Source: Anisakis pegreffii
Lineage: Eukaryota; Nematoda; Chromadorea; Rhabditida; Anisakidae
Assembly: GCA_035041965.1 (NCBI GenBank)
Contig: JAPYMA010001481.1
Coordinates: forward strand, 216,574 to 280,573
Direction: 5' to 3'
DNA: 64,000 nucleotides
The translations under genes and the position numbers were made by a program. Below the pieces are notes generated by a model that was not told where the DNA came from, searched no databases, and worked only from the letters and a program-made list of their open reading frames with translations. This document shows positions 1 to 12,525 of this stretch, piece after piece (positions within the stretch are counted from its first letter, which is position 1; every line of letters begins with the position of its first letter).

Positions 1-34
1 CAAAAACAAACACCGAACAAAATACAAAATTAAC

Positions 35-1747
35 CTGATAAGCAAGATCGAATGCCTCACCGATGGTCAATGTAATTTGTTCAGCTAATTTTTCGGATAA
101 AAATACAAAGCAATCATGACGTTGACTTCCTTCGGTTTTTGCAATAAATGAAAACACTCGTTTATCCTGAAATGTTTATTCAATAAACACATCATTCGAT
201 ATATTAAATGACGAAACATAACTCGAACACAAACAAATAAATACTCTAATATTTCATCACTATTTAGAAATTAAAAAAGGAGAACAAGTATGGTGAAGCC
301 AATTTTAAATTCGTGAATCTTCAATTCTGACCGAAATCTCGACTCTTTTGAAACGAAAACCACAATCACATTTTGCGATCGAAGGATGCAATAGAAGAAA
401 AGTACATGGAAAATTTAAATGTCAACAGGTGAGACTGTAACGAAGATTGTGTGGCTGATTGAGAATTTTAACCGGTGGATAGATAGATGGATGGATATTG
501 AAAAATTGACGAAGCCAAAACAAAACAAAACGTTTGATCACCTGTTTATCATCAGCACAAAATGAGATTCGATGTAGCGGATACTTATGCAGAACCATTT
601 TTGTTTTATTGTCGACAATCGTCAAACCGTCCACATTTATTTGTAAATCAACTTTTTTCAGTTTTGAACCCGAATGACCCGTCACGCTTCGACTCACCTA
701 AACATCTCGAATGCTTTACAAAATTTATTTCTTCATCGCAACATCAACCATATTAATATTTCCGTAATTTTTAATAAATAACTCATACACAGATGGTTGC
801 AGTCACATCGAGAGTTGACGAAGTTCATCGAAAAAAAAATCCATCGGTTCTTATCTCTAATCGTATCATCAACGGCAACAAAATTGACAACAGATAATTT
901 CAGGATCGAGCAATTCGTTGACAACAACAAGACAAAGCAAGTTGTATCAACAACACGTCTTACTCATTTCTGAGACGTTCCCAATTTTTTGATATTCAAT
1001 ACTTTGCTCCAATTTTTCTAGAAAGTCTAGTTCTAAAGTTCGGAAGAAGCCAATCATACGTGTCAGCTCGAAATTTACAAAAACCTGACAGTGCACTCAG
1101 GCATAACGTTGAAAGTAAACTTATTTTGGGATCGCAATGTATTGAAATGATAGGAAACTGAAAAAATTATGAAAATAAATGAAAACTTCGAAAACAAATC
1201 CGACAAATTTCAACCTGTAACTGAAATCGAATTGCGTGAATAGCATCGCGTATTACATGCGTTCCTTTTGGTTCACTCACCTCCGTGGTACCAAGCATTT
1301 TCACTGAATATTCCACACGGCCATTCAACAAAATATCTGAAACCACTCACCAACAATAACAATAATAATAGCTATTCATTCATTCACACTGAAAACATCT
1401 TAATTCGGGGACGAGAGAAAATTTTACTTACGGTTGAAACAAAATTTGAGAGTTTAATTAATACTAAAAGAATTTCTTCAATCCATCTGATAATATTTCT
1501 TGAATAATTACGCTCAATCGGATGAAAAATCAACTTCCAATCTCATAAGACAAACAAATGACACCAAAAAGATAAATCATGAAAATAGCAACCCCTTACC
1601 TGGTGGATGTATCCACTGTTTACTGCTACTTGAGCCACCCAAATATTTCACTCCGTTCACTCCACCCGATGAAGTGGCTGCGTTGAATGACGATGAGCCC
1701 AGCGATCGCCTGATTGTATTGTACAACTCTTTACCTTTCGAAGTCAT
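35..1747 (-). CDS. ced-6: CED-6/GULP phagocytosis adaptor, N-terminal PTB-domain part (3' end outside window)
   Basis: CED-6 is the cytosolic adaptor that binds NPxY motifs of the engulfment receptor CED-1 and passes on the signal for clearance of apoptotic cells. Four exons are visible on the minus strand: 1600-1747, 1215-1336, 542-697 and 35-166, together 186 codons with matching phases (1, 0, 0, 0) and GT/AG borders. The ATG is at 1745-1747. Family blocks appear in order: [62 protein letters not shown], then [20 protein letters not shown]. This is essentially the whole PTB domain (about residues 45-186). The coiled-coil/leucine-zipper and proline-rich C-terminal part should lie beyond the left edge, since the last exon ends in a good donor (GTTAAT). 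A TTCAG just upstream of the ATG could be a trans-splice acceptor; this is inference. Confidence 0.93.
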
Positions 1748-4700
1748 CTCTCTTCTGAATTTATTACTGACTTTAAAATTTTAAAAAATTAAAATAAATT
1801 TTCATCGATAATTCAACGACAAATACTTGCATGTAACGAACGGCACAGGAGGATCGGAAGAAATTCGTTTGCGAATTGAACTTTTTCTCTACAAGAATCA
1901 CACCATCCCAACAATAGCTTTGTCTATCTTAATGTCAAAGTACAAGCATAAATCTTATAAACTTCATCAACAGCAATCAAAACAACACATCGCTAAAAAA
2001 CAATTCAACAACACCAAAAATCACTCTTAGCAAATGATACAAATATGTAATATAAATTGAAAGCATGAAGACAAAATGACTGGAAAAAGTAGGTGTTCGG
2101 AGAATAATTTGATATAATATGCCAATAAAATGACGTGAGAATAAGAGAGTGAATCAGAGAATTTCAATATTATTTTGAATTTCCCAATTTCAACTTCCAT
2201 ACTTCAACTGAAGAGAATCTAAATATGTTCATCAATACTGACCAAACAGAAATGCTTGATAAAAGAGAATAATCTGAATTCATATATTTACAAAAGGATT
2301 CATGATCCATCCATCCATCATCGTGCTGTAACATTCACTATCGTACAACAATGAATAATTTCTCGAATCATCGAGCTGTTGTAACATATCAATCAATGGT
2401 CAACAAGTTGTTGTAACACCGAACGCATGTTCTCTTGATGAATCGCACCATTTTTTTGGCTTATTTCGGGCCCCTTCCCATAAAACTCATTGCAGGATAT
2501 GGGAGAATCGTCAAATCAACCTTTACCATCGTCAAGTCAATAATCCAAATTAAAGCTTTAGACAGGTGATTCCCTGCGCTGATATCGTCAGCTATGCGGA
2601 AAGAAGGGTGTCAGTGATGTAAGAATGTGGTATTGCTAATATCAGAGAGGCATAAACTTGCATCTAGATGACTGCTGAAATACTTTCGTAAAACCTTAAG
2701 CAGATCGAAGTGATCCAACTGATGCAGTAACCAAAAACTTTTCAACTTCGAACATGATTAACTGAAATATAACTATTGCAAAAGTGATATTTTCAGTCTG
2801 TTTAATATAAACTTAATGGAATATAAATTTGAAGATGATATATCACCGAATGATATATTACATGATACATGATATATTACCAATTATTACTTGGACATCG
2901 AGTGGTTGTTTCGTCGATCGCAGTGAGCGATCGGCGGAATATTTATTTTATTAGAGTAATGATTATTTATTGGATTGGTATTTGACTGCGTTTAATTATG
3001 CAAAGTATTCACGGCGATTAATTATTTACTCGGTTTTGTTCGGTTGGCCTGCTCGCCTAGCCAGCGGGGTGACGTAAATTGAGGCTGAAACAATGCGCAC
3101 GGAAACATTGCGAGCATTGTGGCCAGCAACGTTATAAACGTTTGATAGCCTGGCCGATCCAGGTAATCCAGGTAGTATCACCGAATGATTAAATAAATAA
3201 AAAGGTTGAACTATAGTAGGAATGTAATCAAAAGTACTGGTGATGTTAAATAGCACTGACATTTGATAACGACACTTAGTCACCTTGCCAATACATCAAC
3301 CTTCTTCAATCATATGAACGCAATCGATCAATCGACAGTCAACCGTTTCTAATACAATACAGTCATTCAACCGTACTGTAATATTTTTACATTCTCAACT
3401 CATTGCTCTTCACTATACAGCAAACGTCATCTGATATTCATTATGAATCATTGCTTCTATCACTTACGGTACCCCGTTTTGGCCGTATAACAGACCGTCG
3501 TACTGCCCCTCCCACCTCCCGTCCAACAATCTCAACATTACCCCTCTTACCTCGTACATCTTAGCGATGGATCAGAAGGAAATCAATTGTAAGGTAACAA
3601 TTCGTCGGTTACATCAGAGGAAGCACTTTCTTAAAAACTGCCATTTTGGAATCATCATTGGACAACTGTCAAAGACTTATTGGAAAGAATCAATTGAAAG
3701 CGATTTGCCAATTCCGCTCCTTACATTTTCAAATTTCAAACTCCCCTATGAGAAATACTGTCATAAATTTATAATTTACATACTCCGCAAATTTATATAT
3801 CGAACTTGCAGTGAATGACAGATTTATCAATTGTTCGGTGATACATCTAAATGTGACAAATATATAACTATATCAAACTTCATTCGTATAATGACTGCAT
3901 ACGAGAAAAATCAGCAGACACGTTATCAGCATGGCACATATCACCTCAACAATAAACATAAGTCATAAGCGCTGAAACAAACGTGAAATCGTAATCTCTT
4001 ACATGTGGAAATTGAAGTTTACCAATAAGCTATTTTACAAAAGCAGAAATGAATGTCTGAAATGCTGCTAATCATTCAGTCGAAAGATTCGCAATCATTT
4101 GTATCTGAAGGTTTTCTTTTTTGTTGGAAGAAAGTGACGGATTGATAGAGACGAAGTGTGATCATTTAATTGAAATAAATGATAGATGTCAGCGTGAAAA
4201 AGTATCTTCTGAAATTTATTACTTCCATCATGGAAATAAATGTGAAAGAATGGCCTTCATCGACCAATGAATCGATTTTTGCGAGCAATGAGCTTCGATT
4301 TAGAAAAAACAAATTCACACTGCTGATTATCCGCCGATACAATATGTCAAACGATGAATTATCTCAACTGGAAACTTAATGTTTTCAAAAGAGACATTCA
4401 TCGAGATGGATTTATAAACACTGAAACAGTAATTTTCGTGATCTTATTGTAACGATTCGCCAAAAAGTAAAAGTATTAAAAAAAGTTATTAAAAACTTTC
4501 AAAATGTTTCTAACAATTAAAACAGGACAATTATAAGAGGATATCTAATAAATATAACGATCGACTACTGCTTAAAAAGAGATTCGGATTGAATCATACC
4601 AGGAGAATATGTACTAAAATAATGCTGTGCGTGTGTGCATGTGATGATAATGCTGTTGACGATGAAGGTCACATGATTGTGATACGTCATAATCAATCGA

Positions 4701-6076
4701 ATCATTCTTCTATCAAATCAGTTCATTCATTTTCAAACGTCAATTACCCTTCCAATCCTTCTCCATATCGCACCTACATCCAACTATAATTCATTTCTCG
4801 TAACGGACTTCAAAATTTGTTTCTAAAACAATTATTATTCCGTTAGTTCATTCACTCAACAACGACCCATTCGTAATATTTTTGCGGACTTAATTAAATC
4901 TAAATCGATTGTTCGCTCACTAACGAGACTGGTTTATGCGATGAGCACCGAAATCAGTGAAGGTGACATCAAAAAACATCAAATGAACGCTCCATACCAG
5001 CAAAATAAATGGAATGATGATAAACGAATAAAAGGCTGGTACGCTCAGAAACGGACGGAATCCATTTCTGATATCCTGAAATTCATTTATACCGAACAAT
5101 CTCTAAATTCCTCGTTCGGATGCCAACGGCATTCATTATCGCAATTCTGAATTTCGGTAATTATCAAAAGCCAAAGAATATCAAAACCGAAATTCGGTTG
5201 CTTACCATGCCATCATTAGAGTGAATTCAGATCCTAACTGAATTCTAACTGCTTCTACAATTGACAAGTTGTTGAATAAGTGGTTGAGAAGAAATTTAAG
5301 AAAACGAATAAGCTGTAGTTAGTGATGACCCAGATGCAATTAAATTATTCTACTCCTATTCTATTCCTGTCCTGTTATCATAGAATATTATAGAAAATCT
5401 TTAGAATTTAGGGTGTGGAAACAGAACACAGTAAAAGTGCGTGCTTTCGAAAACACAAGTGTAGATTAGAACAGAACAGCTGAAAAGATAGTACAGAACA
5501 GAGCAGTTCATCAAAAGTTTATCAAAATGTATTTGTAGACAGTCGTCAGCTTTGTGGAAAAAGAGATAATTCAGAGTGAGAAGAGCGATTTACAGCGATT
5601 TAGAGAATCGTAATGAGTTGGGATTGTCATTGCTGACTTAATAGTTCTTCCAATAGCTCGATGTTTTTCTAGCTCAAGATTTGGTTTGTTCGATGGGGGT
5701 GAGATCCGCAGGTACAGTTGATTTGGACATAATACTTCTTATATCAAGGAGATACACCGACCAGTATTGCTTTATCTATTAAAATGAGCACATTAGTTAC
5801 GGATACTAGAATAGTACCCCTCTAGTTGAATAGAGTAAAACTATGATCGTTGATTAGATCTAGGCTCATATTATATTCCTAGTGGCTCGAAAATGAATTC
5901 GTTGCATTCCTGCATCATCAGTCGCAAAGCATATATGCGTATTGGTCGAAGTCACAGATATTGGCAGTGTGATGAAAGCAGTCAACCATATAATTAACCT
6001 TCAGAAATGCAGACCGATTTATCGAATCACGCATTTTTCATCAACGACATGTATGATCTTCTGATGGTTCGGAATA

Positions 6077-6200
6077 GCGTATTGCGGGGAACGAAGAATT
6101 TCGGAGACCGCGTTCTCGACACTTTCAAGGCAATCGCCTTTCAGGGGCGAAGCCCTGGCTTTTCCGGAATTTTCGCGGATCCTCGTTCCTCGAAAATTTG
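6077..6200 (+). mobile_element. MITE-like element, copy A (5' end intact, 3' end decayed)
   Basis: The left terminus GCGTATTGCGGGGAACG follows a TA dinucleotide and matches the left ends of copies C and D (GTGTATTGCGAGGAACG and a variant). The right terminus is not recognisable. The segment is far more GC-rich than its surroundings. Confidence 0.5.
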
Positions 6201-6487
6201 GAGAATTCCTAAGATTTGATAAAACCGGATCAAGGCGTCAAAAACGTGAATTTGAAAGGATTCCACCAATAACATGTTACGTATGTTCGCACGTTTTACG
6301 TTGATCGCGGATAAATGTTCCCCAGACATCCCTGAGCTATCTGGACAACTGCTTTCGGACAATTGCATGCAAGGAAGCTGCCCTGGATAACTGCCACCGA
6401 CAAACTGCCTCAAACTGAGTTCGATCACGAACTCCTCTCAACGCTTAGTCACAGCGATCGCAGAGGTTCAGCTGCGGCCTCGAGATG

Positions 6488-6592
6488 AATCTCAGCCTAA
6501 GCCGACATATTAATATCAGCCTAACTCTAAGCATCAACCTCAGCCTAAGCCTCAGCATCAATCGCAGTCTCAGCCTAAAAGCCTAACAGTAA
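6488..6592 (-). repeat. Degenerate telomere-like GCCTAA (TTAGGC) array
   Basis: On the plus strand GCCTAA occurs five times within about 100 bp, mostly inside CAGCCTAAGC-type units, with related CTAAGC and CCTCAG words between them. The complement TTAGGC is the nematode telomere unit. The array is imperfect, so it could be an old interstitial telomere tract or an unrelated CAGCCT-type minisatellite. Confidence 0.45.
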
Positions 6593-6995
6593 GAATGAGT
6601 ATACCAATGTTAGAATATAATATAATAATAACGGTAGTAATAATAATTGTAATAATCATAGTAACGATCCAAAGAACTTATGAGTATTGTAAAGGCAAGT
6701 TATTGAGGGGCAGATGTCTTGAGACAGTCATCCGGGGTAGATGTGCGAACATCGTTTCATATGCCAGTGTTTGTCAGATGACAATTAGTGGTGTTACGGG
6801 AGAATGTGTACTCTGGACAAAAAAGGAGAAGGTTTGGCCGGCGGAAACATTGTATGAAAATACTTCGTTTTGGCGAAAAAAAACGGAAAACGGCGTGAAT
6901 GCATTTGTCCGATATGTGGGAAAAAGTTCATTATGAAACAATTATCAACAGAGGGTCTTCTCGACCAATGATGCCCGACATGAAGAAAACTGACT

Positions 6996-7130
6996 TAGCT
7001 CCAGCTCCAGCTCTGGTTCCACGTTTTCGAAAGCTTCGGCTCCAGCCTGGCCTCGCATTTTGTGAAACTTCGGCTATGCATCCAGCTCCGAATTTTCCTA
7101 TGCTGCGCTCCGGCTCCGAAGCAACCCGGA
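6996..7130. repeat. CTCCAG/CTCCGG low-complexity patch
   Basis: Short units such as GCTCCAGCTCCAGCTC, CGGCTCCAGCC, ATCCAGCTCCGAA and GCTCCGGCTCCGAA recur over about 130 bp. It reads as a decayed hexamer-type repeat and is GC-rich compared with flanking DNA. Confidence 0.5.
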
Positions 7131-7269
7131 TCGGGTAAAAAGTTATCGTACACGTGTTAGCTCCGGCTACTGAATGTTACTGTGATATTCTTTTTGATGG
7201 GGCATCGAGAAAGAAAATGAAAATAATGCGTGACTAACTCCACTTCAAACGTTGCTTTTTCAAACAAAA

Positions 7270-7417
7270 TCAGGGGGCCAGGGACGGAGAAGAGGTTGGG
7301 GTTTTCTTTCGAAGTTCTGCGTCCCTGATTACTTTCGAAGCAAGCGCATTTTCGGGGTCACCGGCTGCAAATTTCGCCCCCGACATTCCGCGACTTTTTT
7401 CTTTCCCCGCAACACAC
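7270..7417 (+). mobile_element. MITE-like element, copy B (3' end intact)
   Basis: The right terminus TTTCCCCGCAACACAC is followed by TA. It is preceded by a block (GGGGTCACCGGCTGCAAATT, then a pyrimidine-rich stretch) shared with copies C and D. The left terminus has decayed. Confidence 0.6.
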
Positions 7418-8948
7418 TAGTTCAGCTTAAGCTCCTTCCGACGTTGTCAAGAAATTATGGGTTGTTGAGCACAAAAATCGCTTGAAATGGTACTCTCCAT
7501 ACCTTCACAGGATAAAATATCATCAGAGATACATTTTTTCCGGTAATAGTGAACTGTCCGTCCATGGAAGTTATACATCCTGTATCTGAAGAATTGTTCT
7601 TTCTGAGTGGCACAAAAAATTCTTCGGCCTCAAAAAGACCTGTCCCCCTTCCCAACAGAAAAAAGATAAATTCCCAACACAAATACAGAAGTTATCAATC
7701 TTCTGGAACGGTACCATCAAAACCCACGTCAGCCAACTAGACTCCTCTACCTTGAAAAGAGACTCCCTCAGGAACCTTAGAAACTTACATGTCCAGGATT
7801 TCTGAGCACTAAAATACGCTTTATTTAATGCATGATAATGTCTGCTAGATAATTAGAAAACTTTTATTACCATCGTAATAGCAGCGTATTTATTTGAGAA
7901 AAACGAAATGTGCAAATGAAATGAATCTTTAAAAAAGCATTCAACTAAACTACAATTCGAAGAATGTAATACTGTAAAAACTGGTTAAAGTATAACCACT
8001 TACGAATAATAACGTTAAAATGTAACAAAAAATGTATCTGAAGGACTAAAATTCGAATGAATATAACAAACAATATAATATCATATTGTCAATGAATTAT
8101 TCTATTTGTAACAACAACAAACAATCTATTGATATAACGTTGACAGTGATTTGAACGTTGAATAAAAAATTTCAAAGTAATAAATTTGTGCTATGACCAA
8201 TAATCAAACGATTATTGAATCGAATAAATCATCTCCTAAAAAAGTTATCACATTCTTAAACATTTCATTGTTACAAATACACCGTCATATCTACGATCAA
8301 TTCAGTCACAAGAATCTGTTTTCACACATTATCTAATTGTAAGACAAAACACATCACTGCATCACAACACATCACATACTTTGCGTGAATGAAAACTAAA
8401 AAAAATAGAAGCATATGAGTAGCAGATAGTTTCCACTGGAACAAACGATACAAAAATTGAGCTGGATTAGTGTGCATTTCAGATTGTGCAGAAAACTTTT
8501 CTGCGCAATTCAGACTCGAATCCAACAAGAAATACAATATTGCCATAAGCAAAGTGCTTCAAAGAATGTCCTAACCTTCGACCACATACACTTCCCTCAT
8601 TTCAAACCACCTACAATGAAACACAATCAACCATCCAACCAAATCTACACATGTCACGAATATCCACCACAAAAATGAAGAACAACAACAATTTTGCGCG
8701 AACAAGTCAAACAAATAAAGCTTATTTATCATTTATGAATCCGAATGAAACAATGAAACAAAACCATCGAATATAATGCAGTTTTACGCAAGTATATATA
8801 TATAAAGATTGAATTTATAAGCATTTATAAATAACACTAAAATATATACGAGTAACACTGATTGAATATATAAAAGATGGCGATGACGACATATGCAACA
8901 AGCATAACTGTATAGATGAACATGGTTATGGCGAGAAGTGAATAAAAT

Positions 8949-8954
8949 TTTATT
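8949..8954 (-). terminator. Poly(A) signal AATAAA of the SDR gene
   Basis: Minus-strand AATAAA lies about 20 nt after the stop codon at 8974. The short distance suits a nematode 3' UTR, although a longer UTR is possible. Confidence 0.45.
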
Positions 8955-8973
8955 CATTTCGAGTTCAATTCGT

Positions 8974-11900
8974 TCATTCTGATTTTATGTTCCCATTGCT
9001 CTTAGTTTCACTACCGCTGGCATCGCATTGCTTTTCTTTATTGATCGCTTTTCGATTCAATCCGAACGTACGTCTCTCAATTATTGCACGTGTTATGAAA
9101 TTCGGTATAAGACGCATCCCCTCAACCTGTAATTAATTAAGTATTAGTTGTTTCTCACAAGCATCAGACGAACATCCAACAAGTGAACAAGTTTCGATCA
9201 ACTGACTGTAACTGACATTTATGTTACATCGGGCTGGAACACAAGTGCTATCACAACTGACAGTAGTGTATTGCGAGGAACGGAGAATTTCAGGGAACTC
9301 GTCCCCAACTCTTTCCAGAGCGACCGCATTCTCGGGGTCCCGATTGCAAATTTCGTCCTCCACCTCCCCCGTCGCCTATTTTTTTCTCTTTCCCCGCGAC
9401 ACACAACCTGAGGATGTATGTGTACGCAGCAATGTACTGCGGCCATCATGCACCGTATTCTATTGCGTGTACACACACTCAGATACTACAATAGTTACGC
9501 AACAATGTAACTATGTGTAGGACAGCGATGCAGTTTCCACGATGTCGGAATGGATTCATTCGAATAATACTGGTCTGAGACTATTCTTTATGGTCAATTG
9601 CGATAATGTTTCCCGAAGAAATGAAAAACTTCATCCAATTCCAATGAACTGAAAGAAAAAGCAAACCTGAATTTGATGTGAATAGTAACCAGACGTTTCT
9701 CGCGCATTTCCAACAGTTCGCACGGCACTTTTTGCGAACTCCTCCGCAGACGGGATAAAGAATGACGGATTTCGAACCTTAAATTCGACTGTTTATTCAT
9801 TCATTCATTCAAATATGCTACATCTCTACGAGTTTCAATCACACGCTTTAGGCGGCTGAAATTAGTTCCTTGACAGCATAATCAATTTGTATTCGATCAA
9901 TCAAACGACTGATTAACAAATCAATTAATAATCTGCCACCAGTCAAAATTGTAAATCGATTACCTTCGACATTTTCGTGCTAACAACCATCGGACAAAGG
10001 CACTGAATGATCAGATTCGTTTTCGAATATTCACGTCTTAAAATATTCGTTAGTCGAATCACATACTTCTGAAATTATAACAAGGATACCATCGCAACAG
10101 GTCAATCACTTCATTTGGAGGTGGTTTTTTTGAGCATTCCTCTCAAATACTAATCGTCCTCATACGAGACTCATTAAAAAGTGAAATCGAATGAGTGCGA
10201 ACGAACAATACGAAAAGAAAAGTTTAAATATGAGAGTGAGCGAACAATATCGTATAGCAATAATTGGACAAACCTTCGCTGCGCAATAAACACCCCAAAG
10301 TTGCATTTGATTGTACGCAGCTGCACTGGCGATATTCACAATGATGCCCGCATTACGTTCCACCATTTGGGGCAGAATTGCGGCACACAGCTGAAGCAAT
10401 TTTTGCAACGAATTTCAAAAGAAATCCAGAAAAACGAAGTTCGGAAAAAAGAAAACGAAGGACGAATTGAGAAATACGCAGAGGAAGGTGCAATTTTACG
10501 GCTTTATTTTCTGAAAAATTTCGCAGCCAATATCACAAAGCGATTACGATCATGAGGGTGGTGAAAGTTTCCATTTCAGTAATTCATTTTATTCCAAAGG
10601 TAAGTATCACTCAATTAGGTGAAATGGAAAAGCACATTAGACAGACGATCGGGAAAAAGAAAATGAGCCGAAAGACAGACTGTTATAATCACTAAAAAAC
10701 TGAAAAAATAGGCAAAAACCATTGATGAATTAAACGGCAATAGACGATGACATAAAGTCAACAAAAAATAGACACGGGAATTTGTGATTCCTCTTCAAAA
10801 ATTGTCAGTTTCTATTCGATCATTTCAAAAAAGCACTCTCTTTCCAAAAATGCCATTGACATCAATGCACTTTCCAAACTTATTCACTCAGTTCATTGAC
10901 TTCATCGATCCGATAATAACCAAAAATCATACCAAAGTAGTTGGCAACGTATTAACAATGTTAATGTCGGTTAATCGCTCCAATCCTCCCTTTACTTTGT
11001 GCAATCGTTCCGGATATTCATAACTCAATCCAACGTTGTTCACTGAAAATTCGAATGAATAATCGAACTGGTTTCAAATTCAATCAAATTTCAGTAAAAC
11101 TCAGAAACGAAAAATTCAATACAGTGTGACATTTAAGGACTTAACATTGCCAAAAAAAGACGTTTAAATCCCAAATTGGGCATTATTATTTCAACTCTCA
11201 CCAAGCATCCCAATATCCATCGATTGCAAATATGGTATCAATTTTTCTTGATATTTTTCAATATTGCCAACCGTAAAGTCGAAAGCAAACGTTTGAACCT
11301 GAAGTTGAAAAAAAACCTTTCTTCCCAAAATTTCATAAGTGAACAATCAACCAAAGTGAATGATAAAACGAAAATATTGTGCTTTCTCCGCGTGAATTTA
11401 ATCAAATAAACTTCATCAAATCAATTTCCACTACCCATACTTTCGATTAGGGGTGTCGTTTAGTGTATGTGAATCAGGAAATGAACGAAGAGGGGGGGAA
11501 GGGGTAACGGCCTAAATCACGCCTAAAACGTTTCATAATATGCATAAAAATATGAATATGGACCAAATTTTCACTGCATTTATTGAAAAACAAAATCCAT
11601 AAGTACACTTACAGTCAGCGAACATCTCAGTCAACTGAGACAAACCTTTCCGGTGAGGAGTTTATTGGTGAACAAGAATAATCTATTTGAATATTTCATT
11701 CAGTCAAGATATTCTTATAACAGACAATTTCCTTTTCGAAGAGAAACTCTTAGCACTGAATCTCGTTAATCATCAAATTAACCCTCATGAATCTCACCTC
11801 AACTTTGTACTTCGTTTCGATTTCTTTCTTCACTGCATCAAGTTTCGATTGCGTTCTCGAAATCAGAATAATACTGAATCCTTGCTTTGCTAATTCGTGT

Positions 11901-12525
11901 GCATACGCTCGACCAATACCATCGGTACTTCCGGTGACAACTTTACAAATTCACATTTTATCGTCTTTCAATAACAAATGATAAAAGTTTTGAACATCGA
12001 ATCTGATCAAACAATTTCGGAAAACATCATCGCAATAGAACCACTGCGTACTGTTTTGAGAATGAACATTTCACTGATACGCTTACGTATTTCTTGATAA
12101 ATGAAAATAATAATACTACCGATACATTCAAGAAAACTAATGTTCAAAATGTTCAAAAAATGTTCAAATGAAAAAACTAATGCTCAAAAAATGCTCAATG
12201 TTCAACTAATATTCGATTTTCCAAAGTTTTCTCAAAACTTAAAACTGCTGAAATTAATAACAAGTAACATATTAATTAAAAAAGTACAACGATAAGTAAT
12301 AACAAAGAATAATAATGGTCATATTAATGGCAGGTATGACAAATAATAACAATAATAAAAACTGCACGTACCAGCCCATTTCGCGCCAGCTTTTTCGAGT
12401 AAATTCAGTGGTTTCGCGATGAAATATGGATAGATAATTTTATAGAGGAATTTGAGAAGTCGAGCTAACAAAAACGCTATCGCAATCCATCCAATATTAG
12501 CAATATGTTGGTCACAAACGATCAT
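8974..12525 (-). CDS. let-767: LET-767/HSD17B12-type short-chain dehydrogenase (3-ketoacyl-CoA/steroid reductase)
   Basis: Eight exons: 12372-12525, 11798-11940, 11202-11298, 10933-11042, 10274-10390, 9964-10068, 9667-9777 and 8974-9126. All phases agree and they join to 329 aa. The enzyme family is ER-membrane bound and reduces 3-ketoacyl-CoA in fatty-acid elongation, and possibly sterols. Visible features are an N-terminal hydrophobic anchor (about residues 8-36), the cofactor motif [12 protein letters not shown], a catalytic Ser 13 residues before the YCAAK Tyr/Lys pair, and the family blocks [21 protein letters not shown] and EFAKSAV. The length is close to the family norm. ATG 12523-12525 was chosen; the frame stays open to a GTG nine bases upstream, but no earlier ATG is in frame. 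The last exon includes a copy C MITE only in the downstream intron (9266-9404), not in coding sequence. Assignment to LET-767 rather than another HSD17B12/HSD17B3-like paralogue is by eye. Confidence 0.92.
9266..9404 (+). mobile_element. MITE-like element, copy C (both ends visible), inside an SDR intron
   Basis: A 139-bp segment bounded by GTGTATTGCGAGGA on the left and TCCCCGCGACACAC on the right. These are inverted complements with a few mismatches, so they form terminal inverted repeats of about 14 bp. TA precedes the left end. It lies in the last intron of the SDR gene (9127-9666). Confidence 0.65.

Larger units (their letters stand above)
1748..8948. other. Intergenic spacer, repeat-rich, no supported gene
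   Basis: About 7.2 kb separates the ced-6 start from the 3' end of the SDR gene. Open frames are short and show no splice-bounded family similarity. The stretch holds two MITE copies (about 6077 and 7270), a degenerate GCCTAA array (6488-6592) followed by an AAT-rich run (6610-6665), and a CTCCAG/CTCCGG-type GC-rich patch (6996-7130). A GC-richer patch at 3035-3180 stands out from the AT-rich surroundings, but I recognise no element in it. Confidence 0.6.

Noticed and set aside
6595..6936. 113-codon plus-strand frame starting in an Ile/Val-rich run
   Set aside because: The hydrophobic start comes from AAT-type repeats and the rest lacks any domain or splice context.
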